Positions 37,019 through 46,119 of a DNA stretch of 64,000 bases are shown here, one piece after another (the stretch's first letter is position 1; every line of letters starts with the position of its first letter). The notes below the pieces were generated by a model that did not search any database, was not told where the DNA came from, and saw only the letters and a list, made by a program, of their open reading frames with translations. The DNA is from Gammaproteobacteria bacterium (GTDB lineage: Bacteria; Pseudomonadota; Gammaproteobacteria; Nevskiales; Nevskiaceae): contig JAPLSA010000018.1 in the NCBI GenBank assembly GCA_026398815.1, positions 1 to 64,000 of the forward strand. The letters are read 5' to 3'. A program made the translations under genes and the position numbers.

Positions 37019-37044
37019 GCTGCGGCCGAATGGGCGGCCGCAGC
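37019..37044. terminator. Hairpin between convergent esterase and regulator genes
   Basis: Arms GCTGCGGCCG and CGGCCGCAGC with a 6-base loop between convergent genes. No T-tract. Confidence 0.45.
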
Positions 37045-37059
37045 GCTGGTAGCTGGCGT

Positions 37060-37398
37060 TCAGCCGTACTTGGCCAGCAGCCGCGTCTTCTCGGCCAGCC
37101 GCCGCGCCAGCTGCGCCGGGTCGCTGCTGCGGACGATTTCCTGCTCGAAATCGCAGGCCATCATCTCGTAGAAGGCGCGATCCAGCGCCTTGCGGGCGGC
37201 GGCGAGTTGCTGGGCCACCGTGTCGCACGGGGTTTCGGCTTCGATCATCGCCAGCACGCCGCGAATCTGGCCTTCGACCCGCCGCAGCCGCATCACCACC
37301 GCCTGCCGGTGGTCGTGGCCAGCGGCATCCGAGGCCCCGCGATCGGCTTCCGGCAGTGCTTTTGCGGACGCGTTCCGCCGACCTTTCACATACCCCAT
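37060..37398 (-). CDS. CsoR/RcnR/CstR-family repressor
   Basis: A 112-aa all-helical repressor (DUF156) with the family block RLRRVEGQIRGVLAMIE. Cys58 is in the usual first ligand place (TPCDTV). The second Cys is Cys82, 24 residues on, instead of the His/Cys at +25/+29 of copper CsoR, so copper sensing is doubtful. Because a YeeE/YedE sulfur-transport pair diverges from it, a persulfide-type sensor like CstR is the likeliest role. ATG 37398 has GGAG 8 bases upstream; the frame is open to 37419 but without a ribosome site. Confidence 0.82.
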   Translation of the reverse strand: MGYVKGRRNASAKALPEADRGASDAAGHDHRQAVVMRLRRVEGQIRGVLAMIEAETPCDTVAQQLAAARKALDRAFYEMMACDFEQEIVRSSDPAQLARRLAEKTRLLAKYG

Positions 37399-37407
37399 AC
37401 CGTATAC
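37390..37407. promoter_or_regulatory. Possible CsoR-family operator
   Basis: ATACCCCATACCGTATAC contains the palindrome ATACCGTAT and an ATACCCC half-site of the sort used by this family. It overlaps the proposed regulator start, between the regulator and the divergent transporter genes, so autoregulation is possible. Confidence 0.35.
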
Positions 37408-37487
37408 TCCATGCGTCATTTTCAGCCACTGTAGCGGGCGGTGGCTGCGCTGTCAGCCCGCGATTCGACTCAGGGAGATTCGTTGCC

Positions 37488-37934
37488 ATGACTGTATTGA
37501 TGGATACCGACAGCTGGCTGCGCGCCGCCGGCGGCGGCTTGCTGATCGGCCTTGCCGCCGCGCTGATGATCATCTTCAACGGCCGCATTGCCGGCGTCAG
37601 CGGCGCGCTCGGCGGCCTGCTGCTCGACCCGGTGCCCGGCGAGCGCCGCTGGCGCAGCCTGTTTCTCGGCGGCATGGTGCTGGGTGCGCTGCTGTTGACC
37701 ACGGCGGTCACGTCGCTGCCGCCAGCGCAGCTGCAGACCGGCTGGCTGGGCATGGCGGCGGCCGGGCTGATCGTCGGGTACGGCACCCGCATGGGCTCCG
37801 GCTGCACCTCCGGCCACGGCGTCTGCGGGATCGCCCGGCTGTCGCCGCGGTCGATCGTCGCCACCCTCACCTTCATGGCCTTCGGCGTCGCCACCGTGTT
37901 CGTGATCCGCCACCTGTCCGGAGCTGCCGCATGA
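37488..37934 (+). CDS. YeeE/YedE-family sulfur transport protein, first half
   Basis: A 148-aa membrane protein with four hydrophobic segments. GSGCTSGHGVCG near residue 105 is the cysteine motif of the YeeE/YedE (TsuA/PmpA) family, which carries thiosulfate or related sulfur compounds across the membrane by cysteine contacts. The start ATG 37488 has AGGGAGA upstream; the longer frame to 37356 overlaps the regulator. It overlaps the second half-gene by 4 bp (ATGA). Confidence 0.9.
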   Translation: MTVLMDTDSWLRAAGGGLLIGLAAALMIIFNGRIAGVSGALGGLLLDPVPGERRWRSLFLGGMVLGALLLTTAVTSLPPAQLQTGWLGMAAAGLIVGYGTRMGSGCTSGHGVCGIARLSPRSIVATLTFMAFGVATVFVIRHLSGAAA

Positions 37935-38350
37935 AGATCGCCCTGGTGGCCCTGCTGGCTGGCCTGCTGTTCGGGGCCGGTCTTGCTCTCGGCGGCATGA
38001 CCAATCCGGCCAAGGTCGTCGCCTTTCTCGACGTCGGCGGTCGCTGGGACCCGTCACTGGCCTTCGTCATGGGATCGGCACTGCTGGTGACCTTCCCGGT
38101 GTTCGCCTGGGTGCGGCGCGCCGGCAGGCCGCTGCTGGCGGAACGCTTCCAGCTGCCGACCAAGCGCGATCTGGATCCGCAGCTGCTGGCCGGCGCGGCA
38201 CTGTTCGGAATCGGCTGGGGCATCGCCGGCCTGTGCCCGGGCCCGGCGATTGCCAACCTGGCCGCCGGTTCGCCGGAGGTGCTGCTGTTCGTCGTCGCGA
38301 TGGTGGCCGGCATGTGGCTGCGTGACCGGACTGCCGCCATCACCGGTTAG
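37931..38350 (+). CDS. YeeE/YedE-family sulfur transport protein, second half
   Basis: A 139-aa partner with the complementary motifs of the split family: GGMTNPAKVVAFLDVGG with WDPSLAFVMG, and GLCPGPAI near residue 101. In fused homologues both halves are one polypeptide, so the two proteins likely form one transporter. Coupled by ATGA to the first half; the divergent CsoR-like gene is the expected regulator. Confidence 0.9.
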   Translation: MKIALVALLAGLLFGAGLALGGMTNPAKVVAFLDVGGRWDPSLAFVMGSALLVTFPVFAWVRRAGRPLLAERFQLPTKRDLDPQLLAGAALFGIGWGIAGLCPGPAIANLAAGSPEVLLFVVAMVAGMWLRDRTAAITG

Positions 38351-38362
38351 CCCGCGCGGCCA

Positions 38363-38398
38363 CAAAAAAAGCGGCACGGTGCCGAAGCACCGTGCCGC
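38363..38398 (-). terminator. Intrinsic terminator of the lipoprotein gene
   Basis: On the minus strand GCGGCACGGTGC-TTCG-GCACCGTGCCGC (12-bp stem, TTCG tetraloop) is followed by TTTTTTT. It also separates the convergent YeeE/YedE genes. Confidence 0.92.
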
Positions 38399-38423
38399 CC
38401 TGGTGGCGCCGGAGCGCCGCCGA

Positions 38424-39194
38424 TCAGCTGGCCTTCGGAATCACGAAGCGGCCGTCGTAGCAGAACTCGTGGATGCGCACGGCGTTGCCGACGTTGACCG
38501 ACAGCAGGCCCGGCACCAGCGACACCGTCACCTTGTCGTACGGCCGCGTGGCCTTCAGGCCGATCCAGGCCGACGGAACGGTGCTGCCGTTGATGCCCAG
38601 CAGCGAAATCGCCGACTGGTTCAAGGTCGCCACTTCCTGCGTGAGGCCGAGCAGCGAGGTCTGCACGGTGATCGAGTTGAACAGCGACAGGTTGGCGACG
38701 CCGCCCGGGAAGCTCAGGCCGGCGATCGCGTAGTAGCCGGACGGCACCGTGCCGCCATCGCGAACCACGGCGGTGAGGTCGACCGAGGTCAGCACGCCGC
38801 CGAGCAGGCCGGCGGTCAAGGTGACGCCAGCGGCGGTATCGAGATTGCCGTCGGCAGCCGCTTCCGGCGTCGACACGCTGTTGAGCAGATTGGCCACCAC
38901 ATCGAGCCCGAGCGAGCCGAGCAGGTTGGTCAGCACGCCGCCGACCAGGCCATTGGTGCCGACGACCATGTCCGGCTCGGTGGCCGAAACGCTGTGCGAG
39001 CAGATGAAGTTGCCGGCAATCGCGTTGCCGCTGTCGGTGACGACGGTCGGGGCGCCGCCATCGTTGAGCAGGCCGGTGGCCGACTCCGGTTCACCGCCGA
39101 CAACATCGCCATTGAGGTTGTCACAGCCACCCAGCGCCAGGGCTACTGCGCCGGCGCCGATGACCCGCGTCGTGATCTTGAAAATTCGCATCAT
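38424..39194 (-). CDS. Lipoprotein of unknown function
   Basis: A 256-aa exported protein with a lipobox LALGGC (Cys about 22), so a lipid-anchored envelope protein. The mature part is low in charge and rich in Gly, Val, Leu and Asn (NLLGSLGLDVVANLLNS, GGVLTSVDLTAVV) and may form beta structure. No family recognised. The start ATG 39194 has CAGGAG 7 bases upstream; a second ATG follows directly. It has its own terminator and is monocistronic. Confidence 0.75.
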   Translation of the reverse strand: MMRIFKITTRVIGAGAVALALGGCDNLNGDVVGGEPESATGLLNDGGAPTVVTDSGNAIAGNFICSHSVSATEPDMVVGTNGLVGGVLTNLLGSLGLDVVANLLNSVSTPEAAADGNLDTAAGVTLTAGLLGGVLTSVDLTAVVRDGGTVPSGYYAIAGLSFPGGVANLSLFNSITVQTSLLGLTQEVATLNQSAISLLGINGSTVPSAWIGLKATRPYDKVTVSLVPGLLSVNVGNAVRIHEFCYDGRFVIPKAS

Positions 39195-39546
39195 TGTGAA
39201 ACTCCTGATCTTGAAGGGCGATTCATCAGCATTGATGTTGCCCGCGACCAGCCGGATCGGCGGCTCGTCATTTAGAAATGTCCCTTTGCTCATCCGGCCA
39301 GTCCCGGCCCCGCCGTTCTGTGGCGACCGACAAAAATCCTTGTTTCCTGAATGATTCGTCGGCACCCCTGTTCCCGATAATCATGGCGCGATCTGTTATC
39401 GACCCGACTATTTTCCGGGAAATTTTTATGAATTGCCCGTCATAAGAAGAAAAACCCGTCTCGGACCTGATCTGTGAATTTTTTGCTAGGGCGAACAGGC
39501 GGTTCGCCGAGGAAACAGACTGGCCGGCAGCAGCGGCGACAAACCC
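39195..39546. other. Intergenic region upstream of the lipoprotein gene
   Basis: About 350 bp, more AT-rich than its surroundings (for example TTTTCCGGGAAATTTTTATG near 39410). No gene, known RNA or repeat is recognised. It should contain the promoter of the lipoprotein gene, perhaps with a long leader. Confidence 0.45.
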
Positions 39547-39572
39547 AAAAAAACGGCCCGAAGGCCGTTTTT
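39547..39572 (-). terminator. Intrinsic terminator after ahpF
   Basis: AAACGGCC-CGAA-GGCCGTTT with A- and T-runs on both sides works on either strand; it lies 17 bp past the ahpF stop. Confidence 0.88.
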
Positions 39573-39588
39573 CCATCTGCAAAAACGA

Positions 39589-41166
39589 TCAGGCGGCCTT
39601 GCGGGCGGCGTCCGGCGCGGTCATGCGGATCAGATGATCGAAGGCGCTGAGCGCGGCCTTGGAGCCTTCGCCCATCGCGATGATGATCTGCTTGTACGGC
39701 GTGGTGGTGACGTCGCCGGCGGCGAACACGCCCGGCATCGAGGTGGCGCCGCGAGCATCGACGACCACTTCGCCACGCGGGCTCAGGTCGACCGCACCCT
39801 TCAGGAAGTCGCTGTTCGGCAGCAGGCCGATCTGCACGAAGATGCCTTCCAGCGCGATCGTGTGCAGCTCGCCGGTGCCGCGATCCTTGTAGACCAGGCC
39901 GTTGACCTTGGCGCCGTCACCGGTCACTTCGGTGGTCTGCGCCGAGGTGATCACCCGCACGTTCGGCAGGCTGTTCAGCTTGCGCTGCAGCACGGCGTCA
40001 GCGCGCAGCTGGCTGTCGAACTCGATCAGCGTCACCTGCGACACGATGCCGGCGAGGTCGATCGCCGCTTCCACGCCCGAGTTGCCGCCGCCGATCACGG
40101 CGACGCGCTTGCCCTTGAACAGCGGGCCGTCGCAGTGCGGGCAGTAGGCCACGCCCTTGTTGCGGTACTGGTCCTCGCCCGGCACGTTCATCTGCCGCCA
40201 GCGCGCGCCGGTGGCGACGATCACGGTCTTGGACTTGAGCGTTGCGCCGGACGCCAGCGCGACGCTGACCAGTTCGCCATCGCTGGCAATGCCGTCGGCG
40301 CGCTGCAGCTTCATCACGTCGACGTCGTAGTGGCCGACGTGATTTTCCATCGCCGCGACCAGCTTCGGGCCTTCGGTTTCCGGAATCGAGATCAGGTTTT
40401 CGATGCCCATGGTGTCAGCCACCTGGCCGCCGAAGCGCTCGGCGACCACCCCGGTGCGGATGCCCTTGCGGGCGGCGTAGATCGCCGCTGCTGCGCCGGC
40501 CGGGCCTCCGCCGACGATCAGCACGTCGTACGGCGCCTTGTCTTTCAGCTTCTCGGCTTCGCGGGCGGCCGCGCCGGTGTCGAGCTTGGCGAGAATCTCG
40601 TCGACACCCATGCGGCCGGCGGCGAACGGTTCGCCGTTCAGATAAATGCTCGGCACCGACATCACCTGGCGCGACTCGACCTCGCCCTGGAAGGCGCTGC
40701 CTTCGATCGCCGTGTGTTCGATGTTCGGGTTCAGCACCGCCATCAGGTTCAGCGCCTGCACGACATCCGGGCAGTTCTGGCAGGACAGCGAGAAATAGCT
40801 TTCGAACTTCAGCGGGCCAGGCAGCGCCTTGATCGCGGCGATGACCTCGTCGCTGACCTTCGGCGGATAGCCGCCGGCCTGCAGCAGCGCCAGCACCAGC
40901 GAGGTGAACTCGTGGCCGAGCGGAATACCGGCGAAGCGCAAGCGGATGTCATGGCCGGGGCTGCCGATCGCGAACGACGGCGCGTGCAAGGCTGCGTCCG
41001 AGGTTTCGCGCACGGTGATCCGGCTGCAGACATCGGTGATGTCGGCCAGCAGGGCCATCATTTCCTTCGAGGCATCCGAGCCATTGGTGTTGGCGACGAT
41101 CTCGAGCGGGCGGGTCAGGCGCTCGAGGTAGCCCTTCAATGTTTCCTTCAGGTCCTGGTCAAGCAT
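39589..41166 (-). CDS. ahpF: Alkyl hydroperoxide reductase subunit F
   Basis: The flavoprotein that passes electrons from NADH to AhpC. The 525-aa protein has the N-terminal tandem thioredoxin-fold domain with SCQNCPD, then a thioredoxin-reductase-like part with [10 protein letters not shown] (FAD), [13 protein letters not shown] (redox Cys pair) and VIGGGNSG (NADH). Lengths and motifs match E. coli AhpF. It follows ahpC after 162 bp that contain an intrinsic-terminator-like hairpin, so less AhpF than AhpC is expected. Confidence 0.97.
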   Translation of the reverse strand: MLDQDLKETLKGYLERLTRPLEIVANTNGSDASKEMMALLADITDVCSRITVRETSDAALHAPSFAIGSPGHDIRLRFAGIPLGHEFTSLVLALLQAGGYPPKVSDEVIAAIKALPGPLKFESYFSLSCQNCPDVVQALNLMAVLNPNIEHTAIEGSAFQGEVESRQVMSVPSIYLNGEPFAAGRMGVDEILAKLDTGAAAREAEKLKDKAPYDVLIVGGGPAGAAAAIYAARKGIRTGVVAERFGGQVADTMGIENLISIPETEGPKLVAAMENHVGHYDVDVMKLQRADGIASDGELVSVALASGATLKSKTVIVATGARWRQMNVPGEDQYRNKGVAYCPHCDGPLFKGKRVAVIGGGNSGVEAAIDLAGIVSQVTLIEFDSQLRADAVLQRKLNSLPNVRVITSAQTTEVTGDGAKVNGLVYKDRGTGELHTIALEGIFVQIGLLPNSDFLKGAVDLSPRGEVVVDARGATSMPGVFAAGDVTTTPYKQIIIAMGEGSKAALSAFDHLIRMTAPDAARKAA

Positions 41167-41228
41167 GGGGTTCTCCGTTCGAAACCACGACAGCGAACAT
41201 CGTTACTGAATTCGGGGACTGCGGGATG

Positions 41229-41316
41229 CAAAACGCCCTGCCGCCACCCCGGTGAAGGTGCGGGCAACGGCAGGGCGCGGGTGTTGCGGAATCGGGCCGG
41301 CAGCGAGGCCGGCCCG
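41229..41316 (-). terminator. Two hairpins between ahpC and ahpF (partial terminator)
   Basis: Reading on the minus strand, CGGGCCGG/CCGGCCCG (41293-41316) is followed by CGCCCTGCCG/CGGCAGGGCG (41234-41277) and then TTTT. The second could stop a share of transcripts after ahpC, as seen in other ahpCF operons. Confidence 0.6.
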
Positions 41317-41328
41317 AAGCAGGATCGC

Positions 41329-41892
41329 TTAGATCTTGCCGACCAGATCCAGCGACGGCGCGATGGTCTTCGCGCCTTCCTTCCACTTCGCCGGGCAGAC
41401 CTGGCCCGGGTTGGCGGCGGTGAACTGCGCAGCCTTCAGCTTGCGCAGGGTTTCCGACACGTCGCGGGCGATCTCGTTCGAGTGGATCTCGACGGTCTTG
41501 ATCACGCCTTCCGGGTTGATCACGAAGGTGCCGCGCAGCGCCAGGCCTTCCTCATCGATATGCACGTCGAACGCGCGGGTCAGCGCGTGGGTCGGGTCGC
41601 CGACCAGCGGGAACTGCGCCTTGCCGACCGCCGGCGAGGTCTCGTGCCAGACCTTGTGCGAGAAGTGAGTGTCGGTGGTGACGATGTAGACCTCGGCGTT
41701 CGCCTTCTGGAACTCGGCGTAGCTGTTGGCGGCGTCCTCGACTTCGGTCGGGCAGTTGAAGGTGAAGGCGGCCGGCATGAAGATCAGGACCGACCACTTG
41801 CCCTTCAGCGAGGCGTCGGTGACTTCGATGAACTTGCCATTGTGGAAAGCCTGCGCCTTGAACGGCTTGACCGCGGTGTTGATCAGCGACAT
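41329..41892 (-). CDS. ahpC: Alkyl hydroperoxide reductase subunit C (peroxiredoxin)
   Basis: A 187-aa typical 2-Cys peroxiredoxin that reduces H2O2 and organic peroxides. The peroxidatic Cys is in FTFNCPTE and the resolving Cys in GQVCPAKW; the ending APSLDLVGKI matches E. coli. ATG 41892 (MSLINTAVKPFKAQAF) is certain by homology; the frame extends upstream without meaning. First gene of ahpC-ahpF. Confidence 0.97.
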   Translation of the reverse strand: MSLINTAVKPFKAQAFHNGKFIEVTDASLKGKWSVLIFMPAAFTFNCPTEVEDAANSYAEFQKANAEVYIVTTDTHFSHKVWHETSPAVGKAQFPLVGDPTHALTRAFDVHIDEEGLALRGTFVINPEGVIKTVEIHSNEIARDVSETLRKLKAAQFTAANPGQVCPAKWKEGAKTIAPSLDLVGKI

Positions 41893-42234
41893 GAACGTGT
41901 CCTTGGTGTGTGGGGTGGGTTGATTTGATAGCGAGATACTACTTACACGACCCGCGGGATTGAAATCATTTATCGAAATCCGGGCCATTGATGAAACCTA
42001 TGGACCGGCGGCGGACGGCAGTGCCGAACGCCGTACGGTGCATGGCGTCGGCCGGCCTCGATTTCAATTGGCGCCGCCCCGGATCGTCGCGCGATGGATC
42101 GCTCCGGGCCCGAATCATCGCCGAATTCCCGTGCCGGACGCAGGACCGCTGCGTCATCACGGCCGCCCGCTCGGCCGAGCCCCGGAAACGACAACGGCCG
42201 CTTGCGCGGCCGTTGTCGGTACAGCGCGCTGCGC
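41893..42234. other. Intergenic region upstream of ahpC
   Basis: 342 bp. Near ahpC, GATAGCGAGATACTAC resembles half of an OxyR site but lacks the second half. At 42190-42217 the arms ACAACGGCCG/CGGCCGTTGT form a hairpin just past the diiron hydrolase stop that may terminate it, though the T-tract is poor. The rest holds nothing I recognise. Confidence 0.5.
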
Positions 42235-43206
42235 TCAGGCGGCGCTGCGGTCCGCCATCATCGCGGCGGCGGCCGGCGAGCCTTCGAGATAGGCCAGCGC
42301 TTCTTCGGTCGAGCCTTCCTTTGCCGGGTCGTACCAGGGGCTGAAGAACGGCAGCTGGCGAACCAGCAGGGCCGGCAGCGACGGCAGCATCCCGGTCTTC
42401 GACTGCCGCTGCCATTCCAGCCACACCCACGGCCGGAAGACGCTCGGACGCTTGGCGGCGAAGCGCGGGTCCTGCTTCATCAGGTGCGCAGCACCGTGGG
42501 CCCAGAGGCCGAAGATGACCGGCATCGCGATCAGACTCAGGTAATAGCGCGACGGGTAGGTGCCGCCGAGATGGCGGTAGAGGTCGAAGGCGACGCAGCG
42601 GTGCTCGACTTCCTCGGCGCCGTGCCAGCGCAGCAGGTCGAGCAGCACCGGATCGGCGCCGATGGCGTCCCAGTTCTTGTTGTCGAGCGCGTACTGGCCG
42701 AGCACGCAGGTCATGTGCTCGACGGCGGCGATGATGCCGAGGCGGAACACCAGCCACTGCTTCTTCGCCCAGTCGCTCTTCAAGTCGCGGCCGGCGAGCT
42801 TGTCGCCGAGCAGGTTCTCGAACAGCCAGTCTTCCTGCCGGGTGTTCGATTCGGTCTCGATGCCGCGCTTGTTCAGATAGTCAGCCACCGCACCGCCGTG
42901 GGCGCGAGCGTGCATCGCTTCCTGGCGGATGAACATCTGCACGTCGTCTCTGAGCTTGTCGTCGGTGATCATCGGCAGCGCCTGGTTATACAGGCGACAG
43001 AACCAGAACTCGCCGGCCGGCAGCAGCAGGTTGATCTCGTTGATGAAATGGCTGGCGAACGGATGGCCGGGAATCCAGTCGACCGGCGTGTCCGACCAGT
43101 CGAACTTGACCTTGCGCGGAATCAGCCGGCCACGGGTCTTGGAAGCCCTGGCGGGCTTGCCGGACGTGACCTTGCCGAGCAGCGCGGTGATGGGAGTGAC
43201 GGCCAT
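42235..43206 (-). CDS. PF10118-type metal-dependent hydrolase with ferritin-like diiron motifs
   Basis: A 323-aa protein of the COG3687 type, annotated as metal-dependent hydrolase. The helices carry a ferritin-like set: Glu66 (PAGEFWF), Glu96/His99 (EAMHARAH), a Glu in VEHMTCV and HGAEEVEHR, that is two ExxH helices plus two Glu, which suggests a diiron oxidase or oxygenase fold. Activity is unproven. ATG 43206 with GGAG upstream starts the family sequence. Its 5' side is next to a repeat element. Confidence 0.8.
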   Translation of the reverse strand: MAVTPITALLGKVTSGKPARASKTRGRLIPRKVKFDWSDTPVDWIPGHPFASHFINEINLLLPAGEFWFCRLYNQALPMITDDKLRDDVQMFIRQEAMHARAHGGAVADYLNKRGIETESNTRQEDWLFENLLGDKLAGRDLKSDWAKKQWLVFRLGIIAAVEHMTCVLGQYALDNKNWDAIGADPVLLDLLRWHGAEEVEHRCVAFDLYRHLGGTYPSRYYLSLIAMPVIFGLWAHGAAHLMKQDPRFAAKRPSVFRPWVWLEWQRQSKTGMLPSLPALLVRQLPFFSPWYDPAKEGSTEEALAYLEGSPAAAAMMADRSAA

Positions 43207-43262
43207 GGGAATGCTCCGTGGGCGAAGTGGGTAAGGAATCAAAATCTGAAGCAAAAAATCGC

Positions 43263-43412
43263 ACGCAAAGGCGCAAAGGGGAAAAACGACAGTAGAAAGG
43301 GAGCAACAGCAAAATCTTTCGTGGGAAAAGCCAAGGCGGGGATTGCTTCTGGCTTGACCCAAGATCTGTTTTTCCTTTGCGTCCTTTCTTTTCCCTTTGC
43401 GCCTCTGCGTTT
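43263..43412. repeat. Small element with imperfect inverted ends (MITE-like)
   Basis: The left end ACGCAAAGGCGCAAAGGGG and the right end, read inverted, ACGCAGAGGCGCAAAGGG, match over about 24 bp with few changes. The inside is A-rich and purine-rich, unlike its surroundings, and carries more CGCAAAGG copies. CGCAAAGGCGCAAAG blocks are seen as interspersed repeats in many proteobacteria. It lies between two same-strand genes. Confidence 0.65.
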
Positions 43413-43430
43413 AACCGTTGATGTTGTTCT

Positions 43431-45200
43431 TCACGGCAGCAGGTCGAGGCGCGCAAGGCCGCGCGACAACTTCGGGAACAGCCGGGAAATCATGCGGGCG
43501 CCTTGCGCCTCGGCACCGACCGGCACCTCGTCGCGCCGGTTCTCGACGGCGTCGAGGATGGCATTGGCGATCTTGTCCGGGGTCAGGTTGCGGCGCTGGT
43601 AGAGCTTGGTCGCCCGCGCCTGCTTCTCGGCTTCGGCCTGAGCATCGAGGCCGACGAAACGCGTGCTTTGCGTGATGTTGGTAATCGACAGGCCCGGGCA
43701 GATGGTCGCGACATGGATGCCCTTGTCGGCCAGTTCGGCGCGCAGGCAGTCGCTGAGCATCATCACTGCCGCCTTGCTGGTGTTGTAGGCCGACATGAAC
43801 TTCGACGGCGTGAAGCCGCCCATCGACGACACGTTGACGATATGGCCGCGGCGGCCGGCCTTGATCATCTGCCGGCCGAACAGCTTGGAGCCGTGGATCA
43901 CGCCCCAGAGGTTGACCCGCAGCACCTTTTCCCAGTCGGCATCGGAGGTGTCGAAGAACGAGCCGGCGACGCCGATGCCAGCATTGTTGACGACGATGTC
44001 CGGCGCGCCGAAATCGGCTTCCACCCAGTCGGCGAGTACCTCCATCTGCTCGACATTGCCGACATCGACCTTGCGCGCCCAGGCCTGGGCGCCGAGCAGG
44101 CGCACCAGCTCCACGGTGCGCTCGGCGGCTTCGAGGTTCAGGTCGACGCAGATGACGTCCGCGCCGTGTTCGGCGAACAGCAGCGCGGTCTCGCGGCCGA
44201 AGCCGGAACCGGCGCCGGTGACCACGACGAGCCGTCCGCGCTGGCGATCCGAAATCCGGCCGCTGCGCGCCTCACGGGCGTGGAGGCGGGCCCGGGCCAG
44301 CGCCGGCGTTTCCTCGGCACCTTCGACGTGGTCGATGAATTCGGACGCCCAGTCGATCACCAGCTGCGGATGGCTGGCCTGGATCCAGTGGCCGGCATCG
44401 GCTTCGCGCCGCCACAGGTTCGGCACCCATTGCGGCAGGTCGTCCCAGATCTCGGCGACCATGAACTTGTCCTTGCGCGGCACGATCAGCTGCACCGGAA
44501 TGTCGGTGCGCCGCTCGCCCGGCTTCAGCAGGCGCTTGGCGAAATTGGCGCGATACAGGTTGACGCCGTTGGCGCCGTCCTTGCGCTGGCTGTCACTCGC
44601 CTCCGGACGCACGCCGTCGAGCTTTTCCAGCAGGCCCGGCCACAGCTTGTCGAGGCCGGCTTTCCACAGGGTCGGCGCCACGGCCGGCAGGTGGAGCATG
44701 CCGACGTACCAGGAATGGGCGATCTGCCGCGCGACCTGGGCCATCTGGTCTGGCGAGCCGCTTTTCAGGCGCTGCAGGATCCAGTACGCCGCGTGATCGA
44801 GGCTGGGTCCGGAGATCGTCGTGTACGAGGCGATCTGCCCGGCCATGCGCTCGGTGGTCACCGCTTCCCAGCTCTGGATCGAGCCCCAGTCGTGACAGAT
44901 CAGATGCACCGGCTGGGCCGGACTCATCGCGTCGACCACCGCTGCGAGATCGGCGACCAGGTGGTCGAGGTCGTAAGCCTGCGTGTGATCGGGTACCGAC
45001 GAACGGCCGGCACCGCGCACGTCATAGGCGATGACGTGATGACGCTCGGCCAACCCTTCGGCCACGGTGGACCAGATGCTCGCGGCATCCGGATAGCCGT
45101 GCACCAGCACCACCGTCGGCTTGCCGCCGGGCGTGCCCCACTCATAAACAGCGAGTTCGACTTCGCCGGAAGCAACCACCCGTACCGGTTCGAGCGCCAT
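43431..45200 (-). CDS. Alpha/beta hydrolase-SDR fusion protein
   Basis: A 589-aa fusion. Residues 1-300 are an epoxide-hydrolase/dehalogenase-like hydrolase: oxyanion HGYP, nucleophile Asp in CHDWGS, acid Asp in PRKDKF and His in DAGHWI. Residues about 320-589 are a classical SDR: VTGAGSGFG, NNAGIGVAG, and YNTSK with the catalytic Tyr/Lys. One protein could open an epoxide or ester and oxidise or reduce the alcohol. The gene starts 4 bp after the M24 peptidase gene stop, so they form an operon. Confidence 0.88.
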   Translation of the reverse strand: MALEPVRVVASGEVELAVYEWGTPGGKPTVVLVHGYPDAASIWSTVAEGLAERHHVIAYDVRGAGRSSVPDHTQAYDLDHLVADLAAVVDAMSPAQPVHLICHDWGSIQSWEAVTTERMAGQIASYTTISGPSLDHAAYWILQRLKSGSPDQMAQVARQIAHSWYVGMLHLPAVAPTLWKAGLDKLWPGLLEKLDGVRPEASDSQRKDGANGVNLYRANFAKRLLKPGERRTDIPVQLIVPRKDKFMVAEIWDDLPQWVPNLWRREADAGHWIQASHPQLVIDWASEFIDHVEGAEETPALARARLHAREARSGRISDRQRGRLVVVTGAGSGFGRETALLFAEHGADVICVDLNLEAAERTVELVRLLGAQAWARKVDVGNVEQMEVLADWVEADFGAPDIVVNNAGIGVAGSFFDTSDADWEKVLRVNLWGVIHGSKLFGRQMIKAGRRGHIVNVSSMGGFTPSKFMSAYNTSKAAVMMLSDCLRAELADKGIHVATICPGLSITNITQSTRFVGLDAQAEAEKQARATKLYQRRNLTPDKIANAILDAVENRRDEVPVGAEAQGARMISRLFPKLSRGLARLDLLP

Positions 45201-45203
45201 GAC

Positions 45204-46094
45204 TCAGGCCGCCTGCTTCACGGGATTCAACAGGCCGCGCGCCTGCCAGCGACGTACATGCGGCACATCGTCATCGAGCCAGAAGGCATCGTCTTCGGTG
45301 ACCACCAGCAGCTCTTCCCACTTGGCGCCGACATCGCGGAAACCCAGATGCGGCTCGACCGCCCACAGGCCCGGCGTCGGCGGATGATCGGAGGTGGCAT
45401 GGCTCGACCACAGCGGCGAGAGGCCGTCCTTGCGGCTGGCAAGCACATCCTTGACCAGTTCGCGGATGTTGCGGGCGCCGAAGTTGAACAGGCTCAGGTG
45501 CGACTTGGCGCCATCGTCGGCGAGCTTTTCGACCCGATGCGCCAGCACTTCGAACGGATAGGCCTTGTGGCGAGGATCGTAGCCGTGGCGCTGGCACAGG
45601 CGATCGACCGCCTGGCTGACTTCCGACAGATGCTTGCGCTGGCGGACGAGGCTGACGATCAGCTCGCGGTATTCGAGCAGGTCATCCATCAAACGATCAA
45701 GCACGCGGTTCTCGCCGATCACGCCGCAGTAGCCGATGTCGGCGGTATAGCCGTTCATCGACGGCGCGCAGTCGAGGATGTACGGCATGCCTTCCTCGAG
45801 CCGGCGCAGGCCCGGATAGAACGCCGGATTGAAGCCGCCCAGCTGCTTGAATCCAACCGCACCGCGGAACGCCGTGCGATCGCCGAACCAGGCGAACGGC
45901 TGGTGGAACCAGTCGTCGACGCCGTGATCGAGCAGCCAGGTCTTCATCCGTGCTGCCGCCTGCCGCTCGGTCATGCCGGGCGCAAGCTCCGCCCCGATGG
46001 TTTCGGCGCAGCGATAGGCCAAGCGCTGGATGGCGCGAAAACCGTCGAGATCCTGCTGGCTGGGTGCGGCGTGTCGCGTCGTTGTCATTGTCAT
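45204..46094 (-). CDS. M24-family metallopeptidase or related hydrolase
   Basis: A 296-aa pita-bread fold protein. The metal Asp pair is in ILDCAPSMNGYTADIGY, and the later ligands seem to be Glu in AVEPHLGF and Glu in KWEELLVVTED. It is short, without the N-terminal domain of creatinase or prolidase, so its substrate need not be a peptide. ATG 46094 has GAGGAGG upstream; the frame beyond is not used. First gene of a two-gene unit with the hydrolase-SDR fusion. Confidence 0.8.
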   Translation of the reverse strand: MTMTTTRHAAPSQQDLDGFRAIQRLAYRCAETIGAELAPGMTERQAAARMKTWLLDHGVDDWFHQPFAWFGDRTAFRGAVGFKQLGGFNPAFYPGLRRLEEGMPYILDCAPSMNGYTADIGYCGVIGENRVLDRLMDDLLEYRELIVSLVRQRKHLSEVSQAVDRLCQRHGYDPRHKAYPFEVLAHRVEKLADDGAKSHLSLFNFGARNIRELVKDVLASRKDGLSPLWSSHATSDHPPTPGLWAVEPHLGFRDVGAKWEELLVVTEDDAFWLDDDVPHVRRWQARGLLNPVKQAA

Positions 46095-46119
46095 GGCGCC
46101 TCCTCGTCTGACGTTGCCA

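Noticed and set aside
41920-41960. OxyR site upstream of ahpC
   Set aside because: GATAGCGAGATACTAC looks like one ATAG-N7-CTAT half, but the second half at the needed distance is absent, so I do not call it.
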